A stretch of DNA of 33,252 bases from Leptolinea sp. GTDB taxonomy: Bacteria > Chloroflexota > Anaerolineae > Anaerolineales > Anaerolineaceae. The notes under the pieces are model-generated. The model was not told the origin of the DNA, made no database searches, and saw nothing but the letters and a program-made list of their open reading frames with translations. Location of the stretch: positions 1-33,252 of the forward strand of contig JAAZMZ010000049.1 in assembly GCA_012798535.1 (NCBI GenBank). The letters run 5' to 3'. This document shows, piece by piece, positions 1 through 9,046 of this stretch (within the stretch, counting starts at the first letter, position 1; the number at the start of each line of letters is the position of its first letter). The translations under genes were made by a program, and so were the position numbers.

Positions 1-743
1 AACCAGGCCATCAATGCCAGGCTGAGGACGAGAACGGCAAGCACCGTCCGGCGGTTTTCTTTCTTCCAGGCGGCAACCGCCCAGAAAGCGGCAGCCGTCA
101 GGCTCAACAGGAAGGGCTCGCGCATCTGCGACGCGCCCAGCAGCAGACTGTTGGGGTACAGGGCGAAGACCCAGGCGGCGATCCAGGCAATCGTATTCCC
201 GAAACGTTCCCGCAGCGCTTTGTAAAGGAACGCGGCACCGGCTGCCCCGGCAAAAGCCGCCAGCAAGACGATCAACAGCGGGCGGTGGGCATCCGGGCTG
301 AAAACGGCGTATACGCCGGCGCTCAGTGCCAGCAGCCCGCCGTACTGGTCGGTGACGTACTGCGCGCCGGTGGCGGCTTCCATCACCTGGTGCGCCTGTG
401 AAAGCTCCCAGGCCTGGCGGTCGCGCTGGGCGGCGTCATAGAAGATGTAGCCCGCGTTCTGGGTCGGTTCATCGTATCCGTAGGCAGGCAGCAGCAGGTA
501 CAGGCTCACGCCGGCCATCAGCCGCAGAAGGTAAGCCAGCGTCAGCAGAACGGCCATGCTACGGCCGCCCCCGGCAAACCGCCAGATGAGCAGCAGCAGG
601 AAGACCGAGATAGCGGCGATCAATGCCGCGCCCCACAGGCCGTTCAGAAAAGTTCCCGGCGAGACCAGCGCGGTGACGGCGCCGATCAGCAGGCCGGAAG
701 CCAGAGAGATGATCCCATAGCGAATGATGTCTTTTTGTTTCAT
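1..743 (-). CDS. multi-pass membrane protein, GT-C/ArnT-like glycosyltransferase, C-terminus beyond window
   Basis: The minus strand is open from an ATG at 743 to the window edge, about 247 codons without a stop. The product has a short basic N-terminus (MKQKDIIRYG) and several hydrophobic segments. The first long extracytoplasmic loop contains an acidic YGYDEP stretch, and a later loop reads QMREPF. Acidic residues in the first periplasmic loop after TM1 are typical of GT-C glycosyltransferases that use polyprenyl-phosphate sugars, so this role is an inference. Its ATG overlaps the TGA of the upstream GT4 gene (ATGA, 4 nt), which points to translational coupling at the end of the polysaccharide operon. 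A Wzy-type polymerase or an uncharacterised membrane protein are alternatives. The 3' end is not visible. Confidence 0.7.
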   Translation of the reverse strand, partial: MKQKDIIRYGIISLASGLLIGAVTALVSPGTFLNGLWGAALIAAISVFLLLLIWRFAGGGRSMAVLLTLAYLLRLMAGVSLYLLLPAYGYDEPTQNAGYIFYDAAQRDRQAWELSQAHQVMEAATGAQYVTDQYGGLLALSAGVYAVFSPDAHRPLLIVLLAAFAGAAGAAFLYKALRERFGNTIAWIAAWVFALYPNSLLLGASQMREPFLLSLTAAAFWAVAAWKKENRRTVLAVLVLSLALMAW

Positions 744-1876
744 ATGGCGGTTTCTTCCATTCCTTCCAGCGCGTTTTTCGCCCGGTTCAGCCAGGAATAC
801 CGGACGGCGTCCTGTCGGGCCTGCATGGCCAGCAGCCGGGCCTGTAGCGGATCCGCCTGAATTTCGCGGATGGTGTTCGCCCAGGAATCCACATTGACCG
901 GCGGGCAGAAGATGGCGTTGCCGATATTCAACACCTCGTGCAGCACCGGCAGTTCGCTGCTCACGATCACCCGGCCGGATGCCAGATAATCGAACATTTT
1001 CATGGGGCTGCAGATGTCGGCGGAATTCCCGCCGCTGCTGCCGGCAATGGCTTTCTCGTAGGGCATCAACAACACATCCGCGGCCGCCTGGTAAAGGGGC
1101 AGCTTCATTTTCGGCACATGTCCGGTGAGGATCACATTTGTCAATCCGGCGGCTTCCACTTTCGACCGCCAGACATTCACATCATCCGGATTACCTCCGA
1201 TCCACAGGAAGGAGATTTCCGGAAGGCGGCCGGCCAGTTCCAGCAGCAGGTTCATGCCGCGGCCGGCATAAAAATGACCGGTGTACACCGCGGTGAATTT
1301 CTGCGGCAGATCGAGCAGGGCGCGCGCGCCCGGCGCTTCCGGCAGGCTGTCGTAGCGTTCCAGATCGACACCGTTGGGAGCGATGCGCACCACCCGCGGG
1401 TCGAGCGTTCCGTGGATTTGCTTTTCGAGCGCTTTCTGCAGAGCGCGGGTGATCACCAGCAGGCGTTTTTCGGTTTTCAATCCGAGGAACCCGCGAAAGA
1501 ACCACGGACCGGCCATGCCGGTCAGGCGGTCGTGTAATTCCAACACGGCCGGCAGGCCGCGTTTTCCGGCCAGCCAGGCGGTCTGCGGCAGCCAGGTGTA
1601 GATCAGGTCGGCCTGCCATGCGCGGGCTTCCCTCAGGCTTTTCCAGATGAAATCATAGCGTTTCCATCGCGGATTTGCGAGCAACGGCGCGATTTCGAAA
1701 CGCGTGGAAAGTTCATAGGCATCCACCAGGTCTTCCCACCGCACGGCTTCCCCGCCGGGGAAAAAAATGCGCACGGTGTGACCGAGCGCGGCCAGCGCGT
1801 GGCTGGCTTTCACGGCCTGAATACTGTTGGCCGTTCCGGATGGAATACGCGAGGGGGTGATACAGGCGATCTTCAT
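740..1876 (-). CDS. GT4-family glycosyltransferase
   Basis: This is a 378-residue GT-B-fold glycosyltransferase that probably transfers a sugar from a nucleotide donor during surface polysaccharide assembly at the inner membrane face. The N-terminus (MKIACITPSRIPSG) is a Rossmann strand followed by a glycine loop. The middle holds the usual second-domain entry (VYTGHFYAGRGMNLL) and an LWIGG strand. Near residue 290 the donor-binding segment SPMKMFDYLASGRVIVSSELP corresponds to the family's PxKxFEYxAxGxPVVAS region; Asp stands where many members have Glu. It lies 4 nt after the flippase stop and overlaps the next gene by 4 nt. The donor and acceptor sugars cannot be told from sequence. Confidence 0.9.
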   Translation of the reverse strand: MKIACITPSRIPSGTANSIQAVKASHALAALGHTVRIFFPGGEAVRWEDLVDAYELSTRFEIAPLLANPRWKRYDFIWKSLREARAWQADLIYTWLPQTAWLAGKRGLPAVLELHDRLTGMAGPWFFRGFLGLKTEKRLLVITRALQKALEKQIHGTLDPRVVRIAPNGVDLERYDSLPEAPGARALLDLPQKFTAVYTGHFYAGRGMNLLLELAGRLPEISFLWIGGNPDDVNVWRSKVEAAGLTNVILTGHVPKMKLPLYQAAADVLLMPYEKAIAGSSGGNSADICSPMKMFDYLASGRVIVSSELPVLHEVLNIGNAIFCPPVNVDSWANTIREIQADPLQARLLAMQARQDAVRYSWLNRAKNALEGMEETAI

Positions 1877-1880
1877 CAGG

Positions 1881-3242
1881 TCACACAGCCGGTTGGGGTG
1901 CGGCGGCTTCCGCTTTTTGCAGGGTGCGAAAACCCTGCCAGATGATCAGACCGACGGTGAAGACGAAATATCCGCTCAACAGCCAGGCTTCGGTCAAATA
2001 TCCGGCGGCGGGCAGTAAAAGGAATGCCAGGGCAACCTTGATCACCATGCCCCAGAAGCCCACCCGCAGGGGCACGCCGGCTCTGCCGAGTGCCAGCAGC
2101 AGCGGGCGGTTCCAGAAGAGAATATTGGCAAAACCGAAGCCGACCAGCAGGATCATCAGCACCGGAAAAGCAGGCAGGAATTCCGGCCGGTAGATATGCA
2201 TGGTACGTCCCAGGATGTCCCAATTTTGAAAGAGCACCGGGCGGCCGAACAGCAGCAGACCGACGGCCACGGCACCCGTCCAGGCACTGGAGATCATGGT
2301 TACCCGGCCAAGCAGGCGGCGCAGGCGCGCCCATTTGAGTTTCGCCACGGCGCGGGTGATTTCGGGGTAGGTGGTGCTGATAAAGGGGGTGATCGGCATG
2401 ACCACCAGATTGATGATGGCCAGCGCGGTCTTGAAATAACCGGCTTCCAGCGGAGAGAAGAAATATCCCACCCACAGGACTTCACTGTCGCGTGCGATCA
2501 TGTTGATGGTGCTGCTAAAGTTGGTGCTCAGCGAGAACCGGATGAATTCACCGCGCGGCGGGAGCAGGCTCATGGGAGCTTTGATCCAGTCGTTTCCCAG
2601 CATTCTGGGCAGCCAGTAGATGGCCAGGACGATGGGCGCCAGTCCCAGGATCATCTTGCCGGCCAGGTAGGCGATCAGCACGGTGATCAATCCGGTTTGC
2701 GAGAAGTAGGCATATACGATGATGGCGGCGGTAGCCACACTCTGCACCAGGTTGACCAGCGCCTGACTGCGGTAATGCCCGCCCACCTGAAGCACGCCGG
2801 TGGCGGTCTCGGTGGTGATATTGGACAGGATGGACAGCCCGTAGATTAGAAACAGCGGCAGGGTGGATGGATCATCTGCCAGGTGGCGGGCGGCCAGCGG
2901 TGCAAGCGCAGCCAGAACGGCGTAGGCCAGCAGCGAGGTGATCCCTTCGGTCAGAGCGGAGGCCTTCACGACGGCCGCGGCGGCCTGTTTTTCATCTCTG
3001 GCGACATGGTCGCCCATGTATTTGACGACCACATCGCCCATGCGAAACGACAACAGCCGGTTGACGTTGGATACCGTGCTGATGACAATGCCCAGCACGC
3101 CAAAAACGCGCACACCCAGCAGGTTGGCTGTGAGAATACTGAGCAGCGCGCTGATCACATTGCTGGTGAACAGGTATCCCGAATTTTTTACCACCCGGCT
3201 CAACACGTGGTCTTGCCGCCAACGGTCCAGCCAGCCGTTCAT
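1881..3242 (-). CDS. polysaccharide flippase (MOP/Wzx-like membrane protein)
   Basis: About 453 residues with roughly 12-14 hydrophobic segments and short polar loops, the pattern of MOP-superfamily flippases that move lipid-linked oligosaccharides across the inner membrane. The N-terminus (VVKNSGYLFTSNVISALLSIL) resembles the first helix of the polysaccharide synthesis family. An upstream ATG exists at 3266, but I prefer the ATG at 3242. It forms an ATGA overlap with the TGA of the epimerase gene, matching the other overlaps in this operon, whereas the longer start would overlap by 28 nt. Placed between epimerase and glycosyltransferase genes, it is likely the exporter of the repeat unit. 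Substrate unknown. Confidence 0.87.
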   Translation of the reverse strand: MNGWLDRWRQDHVLSRVVKNSGYLFTSNVISALLSILTANLLGVRVFGVLGIVISTVSNVNRLLSFRMGDVVVKYMGDHVARDEKQAAAAVVKASALTEGITSLLAYAVLAALAPLAARHLADDPSTLPLFLIYGLSILSNITTETATGVLQVGGHYRSQALVNLVQSVATAAIIVYAYFSQTGLITVLIAYLAGKMILGLAPIVLAIYWLPRMLGNDWIKAPMSLLPPRGEFIRFSLSTNFSSTINMIARDSEVLWVGYFFSPLEAGYFKTALAIINLVVMPITPFISTTYPEITRAVAKLKWARLRRLLGRVTMISSAWTGAVAVGLLLFGRPVLFQNWDILGRTMHIYRPEFLPAFPVLMILLVGFGFANILFWNRPLLLALGRAGVPLRVGFWGMVIKVALAFLLLPAAGYLTEAWLLSGYFVFTVGLIIWQGFRTLQKAEAAAPQPAV

Positions 3243-4213
3243 GAAGTTAATATCTGGCTCACCCAACTTCGTTCGGCCAGGTACCAGTTCACCAGGTTGG
3301 GGATGCCTTCTTCCAGGGAGACCTGCGGCTGCCAGCCCAGCATCTGGCGGGCTTTATCCACGTTGGCGGAGTTTTCCAGCACATCGGCGGGATGGCGGTC
3401 CTGATAGACGATATTGGCTTTCTTGCCCAACAGGCTTTCCACCCTGTGAATCAAGTCATTGATGGTGATCACCTGATGCCCGCCCAGGTTGATGATCTCG
3501 TAACCAACCGGCTTCAGGCCAAGGATGGTGCCGCGGGCGATATCATCCAGATAGGTGAAGCCGCGGGATTGTTCGCCGTCACCGTTGACACGCACCTCGC
3601 GCCCTTCGGCGATCCACTGGGTGAGGCGGAACATCACCATATCCGGCCGGGCAGCCGGGCCGTAGACCGTGAAGTAGCGAAAGACGGTCACATCCAGATT
3701 GTTCAGGTAATGATAGCTGTGACAGAGCGCTTCGGCGCCCTTCTTGGTGGCCGAATAGGGCTGCAGCGGGAGGTCGGATGAGGCGGTTTCCGGAGTGGGA
3801 ATGGGCGGATTGGCGCCGTAGATGCTGGAGGTGGAAGCCAGGATGAATTTTCTCGTGCCCGTCCGGGCGGTCACTTCCAGCATATTCAACGTGCCGGTGA
3901 TATTCGTATCCACATATACCCAGGGATTTTGCACAGATTGACGGACGCCCGCGCGGGCGGCCAGGTTGAACACGGCATCATACGGGCCTTTGTCCACCAG
4001 CGCCAGAGCGGTATTCTTGTCTGAAATATCCATCTTCTCAAAGTGGAAGAGTTCCTGCTTCAGCAGTTGCTGAAGCCGGTAATCCTTCATTCGTGGATCG
4101 TAGGCATCATTCAGGTTATCCACCCCGACCACCGTATGTCCCGCGTCCATCAGGAACTGGCTGACACGCGAGGCGATGAAACCGGCCGCGCCGGTGACCA
4201 GATAGCGGCTCAT
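3239..4213 (-). CDS. NAD-dependent epimerase/dehydratase, probable nucleotide-sugar 4-epimerase
   Basis: This 324-residue extended short-chain dehydrogenase most likely epimerises C4 of a UDP-sugar or UDP-uronate. The NAD-binding GAAGFIA motif is at residues 8-14, and the acidic residue of the following strand (VDN) is near 32. The catalytic set is visible as ASTSSIYG around 126-133 and the YSATK motif with Tyr153 and Lys157. It follows the nucleotide-sugar dehydrogenase with a 1-nt TAATG overlap. This order suggests dehydrogenase-then-epimerase production of an acidic sugar such as a galacturonate or N-acetylgalactosaminuronate derivative. GalE, WbpP-like and UDP-glucuronate epimerase functions cannot be separated by eye. 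Confidence 0.9.
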   Translation of the reverse strand: MSRYLVTGAAGFIASRVSQFLMDAGHTVVGVDNLNDAYDPRMKDYRLQQLLKQELFHFEKMDISDKNTALALVDKGPYDAVFNLAARAGVRQSVQNPWVYVDTNITGTLNMLEVTARTGTRKFILASTSSIYGANPPIPTPETASSDLPLQPYSATKKGAEALCHSYHYLNNLDVTVFRYFTVYGPAARPDMVMFRLTQWIAEGREVRVNGDGEQSRGFTYLDDIARGTILGLKPVGYEIINLGGHQVITINDLIHRVESLLGKKANIVYQDRHPADVLENSANVDKARQMLGWQPQVSLEEGIPNLVNWYLAERSWVSQILTS

Positions 4214-5529
4214 TACAACCTCACCACATTGGGATGATCCTTACCCAGATCGCCTAACGCGTTGCGGGTATCCACAATTAATTTTGCGTTCTTCAATACA
4301 GCTTTGTAATCATAAGTGGTATGGTTGGTGACGATCACCACGCAATCCGCCTCGCTGACAGCTTTCATCAGGTCAGGAACAGACTGCATCGACCAGTCGT
4401 CGTGTTTGATGGTGGTGATGCGCGGATCGTGGTAGCTGACTTCCGCGCCTTTCTGCCGCAGCAGGCCGATCACATCCAGCGCCGGGGATTCGCGCAGATC
4501 ATCGATATCCGGTTTATAAGCGGCGCCCATCACAAGAACCTTGCTGCCGTTGATGGCTTTCCGGCGGTTGTTCAGAGCATCCTGAGTTTTGGAAACCACA
4601 AAACGCGGCATCCCGGTGTTGATCTCGGATGCCAGCTCGATGAAGCGGGCGGTATAGTTCAGGGCTTTCAACTTCCAGGAAAGATAGAGCGGATCGATGG
4701 GAATGCAGTGGCCGCCCAGACCGGGGCCGGGGGAGAATTTCATGAAACCGAAGGGTTTCGTGGCGGCGGCGTCGATCACTTCCCAGACGTCGATACCCAG
4801 CCGGTCGCAGATCAAAGCCAGTTCATTGACCATACCGATATTGATCATGCGGAAAGTGTTTTCCAGCAGTTTGGCCATTTCCGCCACTTCGGCGGAGGAA
4901 ACCGGCACCACTTTCTGCAGCGCACCGGAATACCAGGCGCTGGCTACCCGGCTGCAGGCCGGGGTGATGCCGCCCATGACTTTGGGTGTGTTGATCGTGG
5001 TGAAATCCGTACGGCCGGGATCCACCCGTTCGGGAGAGAACGCCAGGAAGACATCCTTGCCCACTTCCAATCCGGCTTCCTGATTGAGGCGCGGCAGTAT
5101 CAATTCGCGGGTGGTGCCGGGGTAGGTGGTTGATTCGAGAACGATGACCATTCCGGCGTGCACATATTTCGCCAGTTCATCCGTGGCGCTGACGATGAAG
5201 GAAAGGTCCGGATCTCCGGTTTTACGCAGCGGTGTAGGCACGCATATGCTGACGGCATCCAGCTGTTTAATGACCGAAAAATCTGTTGTGGGGATCAACT
5301 TGCCCGCTTTGACCAGTTTCGCCACGGTTGCCGAGGGAACGTCCAGCACATAACTTTCGCCTTTGTTCAATGAATCCACTTTACTTTGCATGGGTTCGAT
5401 TCCGGTAACCGTAAAACCGGCTTCGGCGAAGACCACAGCCAGAGGCAGTCCTACATAGCCCAAACCGAGAATACCAATTCTGGCTGATTTTGAATCAAAG
5501 CGATCGATCAATTGCTTTTGATAATCCAT
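4213..5529 (-). CDS. nucleotide-sugar dehydrogenase (UDP-GlcNAc/UDP-ManNAc/UDP-Glc 6-dehydrogenase family)
   Basis: 438 residues, the usual length. It would oxidise C6 of a UDP-hexose or UDP-HexNAc to the uronate with two NAD+. The N-terminal dinucleotide motif GLGYVG is at residues 22-27. The central segment around 203-234 contains the conserved AEMAKLLENTFRMINIG helix. The active-site loop GLGGHCIPIDPLYL has the catalytic Cys at about 275. The C-terminal UDP-binding domain starts near GAAYKPDIDDLRESPA. The overall pattern resembles WbpA/WecC-type enzymes more than the compact UDP-glucose dehydrogenases. The ATG has an AGGA element 7 nt upstream, 13 nt after the UDG gene. Substrate is inferred only at family level. 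Confidence 0.93.
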   Translation of the reverse strand: MDYQKQLIDRFDSKSARIGILGLGYVGLPLAVVFAEAGFTVTGIEPMQSKVDSLNKGESYVLDVPSATVAKLVKAGKLIPTTDFSVIKQLDAVSICVPTPLRKTGDPDLSFIVSATDELAKYVHAGMVIVLESTTYPGTTRELILPRLNQEAGLEVGKDVFLAFSPERVDPGRTDFTTINTPKVMGGITPACSRVASAWYSGALQKVVPVSSAEVAEMAKLLENTFRMINIGMVNELALICDRLGIDVWEVIDAAATKPFGFMKFSPGPGLGGHCIPIDPLYLSWKLKALNYTARFIELASEINTGMPRFVVSKTQDALNNRRKAINGSKVLVMGAAYKPDIDDLRESPALDVIGLLRQKGAEVSYHDPRITTIKHDDWSMQSVPDLMKAVSEADCVVIVTNHTTYDYKAVLKNAKLIVDTRNALGDLGKDHPNVVRL

Positions 5530-5542
5530 TTTTTATCCTGTA

Positions 5543-6181
5543 TTAAAAGAGACTGAGTTGTGTGGCTGATTCCGCCGGATCTTCCGGTTCAGCCGCCTTC
5601 AGTATAGTTTCCGGTCTGGCTGGTACATTCTGTTTGATCGTTTCTCCCAGGCGGGTGAAATCACGTTCCACGGTTGATTTTAACGCCGGTTGGTGCAAAG
5701 CGGCAGCCGGATGATACATGGGAACGATCAACCGCCCGCCAACTTTCGAAGACTGCCCGTGAACCGCGCCGATCCGTGCCAGAGGGAAGAACATGGCCAT
5801 TGAGAAACGTCCCAGGGTGACAATGATCTTTGGATCGATGGTGGCAATCTGGGTTTCGAGGTAATCCCGGCAGGCCGCCAGTTCTTCCGGCAAAGGGTCG
5901 CGATTCCCCGGCGGACGGCATTTTACCACATTGGTAATGAAGACCTCCTCGCGGGTCAAACCAGCCCTGGCAAGCAGTTCGCTAAGGAATTTCCCGGCCG
6001 CGCCGACGAACGGACGTCCCTGTTCATTTTCATAAAAACCGGGTCCTTCCCCAATGCACATGATCTGAGCATTGGAGGGTCCTTCACCGGGTACGGACAG
6101 CTTGCGGCTGAAATGCAGATCGCACTGCTGGCAGATGGATATCTGGCGGGCGATTTGAGCGAGAGTCTCTTCAGGCGTCAT
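5543..6181 (-). CDS. uracil-DNA glycosylase, type 4-like, Fe-S
   Basis: This 212-residue enzyme would excise uracil from DNA as the first step of base excision repair. Motif 1 is GEGPG at residues 44-48, followed by GRPFVGAAGKFL, which is characteristic of family 4/5 enzymes. The likely 4Fe-4S ligands are Cys17, Cys20, Cys88 and Cys104 (CQQC, then KCRPPGNRDP and AACRDYL). A HPAA motif closes the active site near residue 160. I chose the ATG at 6181 because GGAGG lies 6 nt upstream; a longer reading to 6232 lacks this. The start lies inside the rimI end, an 11-nt overlap. The C-terminal 30 residues look disordered. Confidence 0.92.
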   Translation of the reverse strand: MTPEETLAQIARQISICQQCDLHFSRKLSVPGEGPSNAQIMCIGEGPGFYENEQGRPFVGAAGKFLSELLARAGLTREEVFITNVVKCRPPGNRDPLPEELAACRDYLETQIATIDPKIIVTLGRFSMAMFFPLARIGAVHGQSSKVGGRLIVPMYHPAAALHQPALKSTVERDFTRLGETIKQNVPARPETILKAAEPEDPAESATQLSLF

Positions 6182-6728
6182 GAGAACCTCCAGAGGATTG
6201 CTTTGAATCCGATGTGAGAAATCGAGCTTCAATAGCCGCCAGATTCGCCATCGTCAGGCCGTTCAGGTTCATCAGAATGGCATCTTCATGGTTGTCGGCA
6301 TAGTAGGCTTTTCGGGTTCCCACAGATTCAAATCCGAATTTTTTATAGAGATCAATAGCGTTCAGATTCCCGGCACGCACCTCCAGAAAAGCATAGGTGG
6401 CGCCTTCCTTGCAGGTCTCCCGCAGTGAATGTAGCAGCAAGCGCCAGCCAATCCCCTGGTGGCGAGATTCCGGTGCCACGGCAAAAGTGGCGATGTGTGC
6501 TTCATCTTCGATCAGATAAATCACGATCATCCCGAGGATCTTCTTTCGATCGGTGGAATCAGCGGTGGCGGCGACGAAACAGCGGGATACCTGGCTGTTG
6601 GTCAATTCATAGACATAGGAATTGAATGGCCAGGGAAGGGTGAATGAATCCAGCTCGATGCGATATACCTGCGGGAGGTCATCCATTTCCATGGGACGAA
6701 TGACGAAAACATCCGGCAGAGGAGTCAC
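6171..6728 (-). CDS. rimI: ribosomal-protein-alanine N-acetyltransferase RimI-like (GNAT)
   Basis: 185 residues of the GNAT fold, using acetyl-CoA to acetylate a protein N-terminus, classically that of ribosomal protein S18. The beta4 strand and acetyl-CoA loop read IATFAVAPESRHQGIGWRLLL, with the Q/R-x-x-G-x-G/A pyrophosphate loop as RHQGIG. The C-terminal core LEVRAGNLNAIDLYKKFGFE with its following Tyr-rich YYADN segment is the RimI signature. It starts at GTG in a GTGA overlap with tsaB, the common tsaB-rimI arrangement. The C-terminal extension of about 25 residues is not conserved in the textbook protein and may be tail or partly non-functional. Confidence 0.9.
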   Translation of the reverse strand: MTPLPDVFVIRPMEMDDLPQVYRIELDSFTLPWPFNSYVYELTNSQVSRCFVAATADSTDRKKILGMIVIYLIEDEAHIATFAVAPESRHQGIGWRLLLHSLRETCKEGATYAFLEVRAGNLNAIDLYKKFGFESVGTRKAYYADNHEDAILMNLNGLTMANLAAIEARFLTSDSKQSSGGSHDA

Positions 6729-7393
6729 GACGGGATCACCTCATTAATATGCAGGTAAATGGGCGCCAGGCTGATCGGATCATCCGCCTGACCGAATTCG
6801 AGCCTTTTCCATCCCAGTTCCGCCAGCATGGCCGGCCGGCGTGAACCCTGGGCGGGGGTGGCGAGATGGATGTTCTTCCACTTGCGGGCCAGTGTCTGGC
6901 GCTCATCCGCCGATAGTTCGCCGCAGATGATTGAAGGCTGATGAATCTCATCGGTTAAATCCTGAGCCGTTTGCACTTTCATTTCACCGGTGAATTTCCA
7001 ACCCTGTTCCTCATAACGATACCAGCAAACTGCCAGACGGTTACGCCCGGCGGGCAGGACGGCTGCCAGCGGTTGTTCTGCCGGCGGGTATGCTGCCGTC
7101 AGCATGTCCAGAGAGGGAACACCAGCTGTGGGGATTTTTAAACCCAGAGCCAGACCTTTAATAAAGGCAATCCCGACCCGCAGGCTGGTAAAAGAACCGG
7201 GCCCGGTGGCAACTACCAGTCCGGTCAGGTCAACCGGGGTAAGGCCGGTTTGTTTTAACATGCGATCAACAGCGGGTGCCAGTTCCACGGTGTGCCGGGC
7301 GCGGCTCTGCCAGATGCTTTCCGCCGGAACACGACTGCCATCGTAAAGCGCCAGCCCTAGCGTTTGAGTGGAAGTGTCTACAGCCAGCAGCAT
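6725..7393 (-). CDS. tsaB: tRNA t6A37 biosynthesis protein TsaB
   Basis: This is an ASKHA-fold partner of TsaD and TsaE in making N6-threonylcarbamoyladenosine at tRNA position 37, in the cytoplasm. The N-terminus MLLAVDTSTQTLGLALYDG and the segment ATGPGSFTSLRVG are hallmarks of TsaB. The RHTVELAPAVD segment matches the family's H-S/T-E-x-L helix. The ATG at 7393 is preferred over a TTG at 7405. It follows the tsaE stop by one base, and GGAG lies 8 nt upstream within tsaE. The catalytic partner tsaD is not in this window. Confidence 0.94.
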   Translation of the reverse strand: MLLAVDTSTQTLGLALYDGSRVPAESIWQSRARHTVELAPAVDRMLKQTGLTPVDLTGLVVATGPGSFTSLRVGIAFIKGLALGLKIPTAGVPSLDMLTAAYPPAEQPLAAVLPAGRNRLAVCWYRYEEQGWKFTGEMKVQTAQDLTDEIHQPSIICGELSADERQTLARKWKNIHLATPAQGSRRPAMLAELGWKRLEFGQADDPISLAPIYLHINEVIPS

Positions 7394-7394
7394 A

Positions 7395-7880
7395 TTAAGC
7401 TCCAACCACTTTCATTTTAAATTGATCCATCAAGGCCTGGCTGCGTTCTCCATGCGCTGTGAAGAGTAATCCACGCTGTTCATCTCCCTGCCATTGCATA
7501 TCTATCCATAGAGCGTTCTTAGGCAGGGCGGATTTTATGCGTTCCGCCCATTCGATCAATAACGCGCCATATTCCAGCATGCGGTCGAGATCAAGATCGA
7601 TGGCTTCCGCCGCGTCCTGCAGGCGGTAGGCATCCATGTGAAACAGGATTTCGCCATTCTTGCGGTGGTACTCATTTACGATGACAAAGGTCGGGCTGGA
7701 AACCGGATCGACGGATTCCCATCCGCGGGCAATACCCTGAATCAGGGTGGTTTTTCCCGCGCCCAGGTCTCCACGCAGGCAGATTAGATCCCCGCGGTTC
7801 AGCAGACTGCCAATCCGGGAACCCAGCCGGCGGGTTTGTTCCGGACTGCGGCTGAAAAACTCGAAGTTATGGGCATCCAT
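7395..7880 (-). CDS. tsaE: tRNA t6A biosynthesis ATPase TsaE
   Basis: A small P-loop ATPase of about 161 residues that acts with TsaB and TsaD in t6A formation. The Walker A motif GDLGAGKTT spans about residues 37-45. The SSPTFVIVNEY strand and HMDAYRL segment that follow are diagnostic. A LIEWAERI motif near residue 112 is the family's WxE-type signature. The ORF can be read from a TTG at 7889, but the ATG at 7880 (MDAHNFEFF) is the more ordinary start. It lies 20 nt after the glycosyltransferase gene and directly before tsaB. Confidence 0.94.
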   Translation of the reverse strand: MDAHNFEFFSRSPEQTRRLGSRIGSLLNRGDLICLRGDLGAGKTTLIQGIARGWESVDPVSSPTFVIVNEYHRKNGEILFHMDAYRLQDAAEAIDLDLDRMLEYGALLIEWAERIKSALPKNALWIDMQWQGDEQRGLLFTAHGERSQALMDQFKMKVVGA

Positions 7881-7900
7881 TATCGGCAACTGTAGCCGTC

Positions 7901-9046
7901 CTATTCCGTTTTCTTTACGCCCACATATTCTGCCAGAATGCGGGCAATTTCACGGGAAGCCTGCGGCCGGGCAATTCGTCGGCAGGCGGAAGCCGCCTGC
8001 CAGCGCAGTTCTGGCGCGTTAATCCAGGACTGGAGAGTTTCCACAACCTGTTCCGGTTCGGGCGCCCATACACCGGCTCCTTCATTGACCACGTAATCTA
8101 CATTGCCGTCTTCCTGTCCGGGCATTTTGCTGTAGAGAATGATAGGCAGGCCGGATATACACGCTTCACTGATAGTCCCGGGTCCGGCTTTGGTTACCAG
8201 CACATTGGCCGCCTGCATAAACTCGGGCATAGTGCGCACAAATCCGTATATCGTTGCCGGAATTTTCCACTCATATTGCTCCAGCCGTGATTTCAATTCC
8301 CGGTTCCTACCGGTGATCACCACAAGGGCAACCTGCAAGCCGGCGCTGTTGATGGCATGGGCTGTGCGTTCAAGAGGGCCCATGCCTTCGCCGCCGCCTA
8401 CCAGAAGAATGACCGGAAGGTCCTGCGGCCATCCCAACCGGGCGCGGATTTCCATGGGTTCTTCTTTTTTCTGGCAAAACCGATCTGCCACAGGCAGTCC
8501 GATAACCCGTATTTTTTCCGGAGGTACTCCGCACAGAATGCCATTCTGACGGGCAGCTTCCGTTGGTACGATGACCAGATCTGCCCGGCTGTCAAACCAG
8601 GCGGCATGAGTCGAAACCATATCCGTCACCACGGTGATGAACGGATATTTTCGTTTCTTGAAGGTCCTGAGCACTGGAGTATTCATCAGAGGATGAACAC
8701 TCACGATCAAATCACAGGGATGTTCTTCCATCAGGCGGTAGATGGACCGCCGGATATACGGCCAGGCCATATTATTGATATTACGAATGCGGCGCGGGCT
8801 GTTCGTCTGCCGGTAACCAAATCCCCATGCGGAAGGCAGGCGAGATAGCGGAGGGTAAATTTCCGGAGCTTTGTTCAACGGCGGCGGGGCATACTCACGG
8901 AAAAGGTCTACCATCTCAAACGTCATTCGGTTGGGAAATTCAAGGTCAATGGCTTCAATAATGGCTTCTGAAGCGCTGCGATGACCGCCACCTGTATCTG
9001 AAAATAGAAAGACTATATGAGGAGTATCAGGTTGTAGTGTTTGCAT
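7901..9046 (-). CDS. MGDG synthase / processive diacylglycerol glycosyltransferase-like (GT28)
   Basis: 381 residues in two GT-B domains. The N-terminal MGDG-synthase domain carries [13 protein letters not shown] near residues 17-29. The C-terminal GT28 domain carries [13 protein letters not shown] and the donor-binding [17 protein letters not shown]. Members transfer a sugar from a UDP-donor to diacylglycerol or to a similar lipid acceptor at the membrane surface; MurG-like proteins are more distant. This predicts a role in glycolipid or lipid-linked glycan synthesis. Its start overlaps the upstream DUF951 gene by 20 nt, so the two are co-translated. The specific lipid product cannot be deduced. 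Confidence 0.88.
   Translation of the reverse strand: MQTLQPDTPHIVFLFSDTGGGHRSASEAIIEAIDLEFPNRMTFEMVDLFREYAPPPLNKAPEIYPPLSRLPSAWGFGYRQTNSPRRIRNINNMAWPYIRRSIYRLMEEHPCDLIVSVHPLMNTPVLRTFKKRKYPFITVVTDMVSTHAAWFDSRADLVIVPTEAARQNGILCGVPPEKIRVIGLPVADRFCQKKEEPMEIRARLGWPQDLPVILLVGGGEGMGPLERTAHAINSAGLQVALVVITGRNRELKSRLEQYEWKIPATIYGFVRTMPEFMQAANVLVTKAGPGTISEACISGLPIILYSKMPGQEDGNVDYVVNEGAGVWAPEPEQVVETLQSWINAPELRWQAASACRRIARPQASREIARILAEYVGVKKTE

Noticed and set aside
938..1537. Plus-strand 199-codon open frame opposite the GT4 gene
   Set aside because: It is a reading-frame shadow of the GT4 gene. The translation is Gln/His-rich with no domain, and the opposite frame has a clear family match.
2196..2849. 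Plus-strand 217-codon open frame opposite the flippase
   Set aside because: Polar, Gln/Gly/Asp-rich composition is the usual mirror of a hydrophobic membrane protein; no start signal.
4321..5133. Plus-strand 270-codon open frame opposite the nucleotide-sugar dehydrogenase
   Set aside because: Long, but the minus-strand frame is a strong match with all catalytic motifs; this frame has no recognisable domain or SD.
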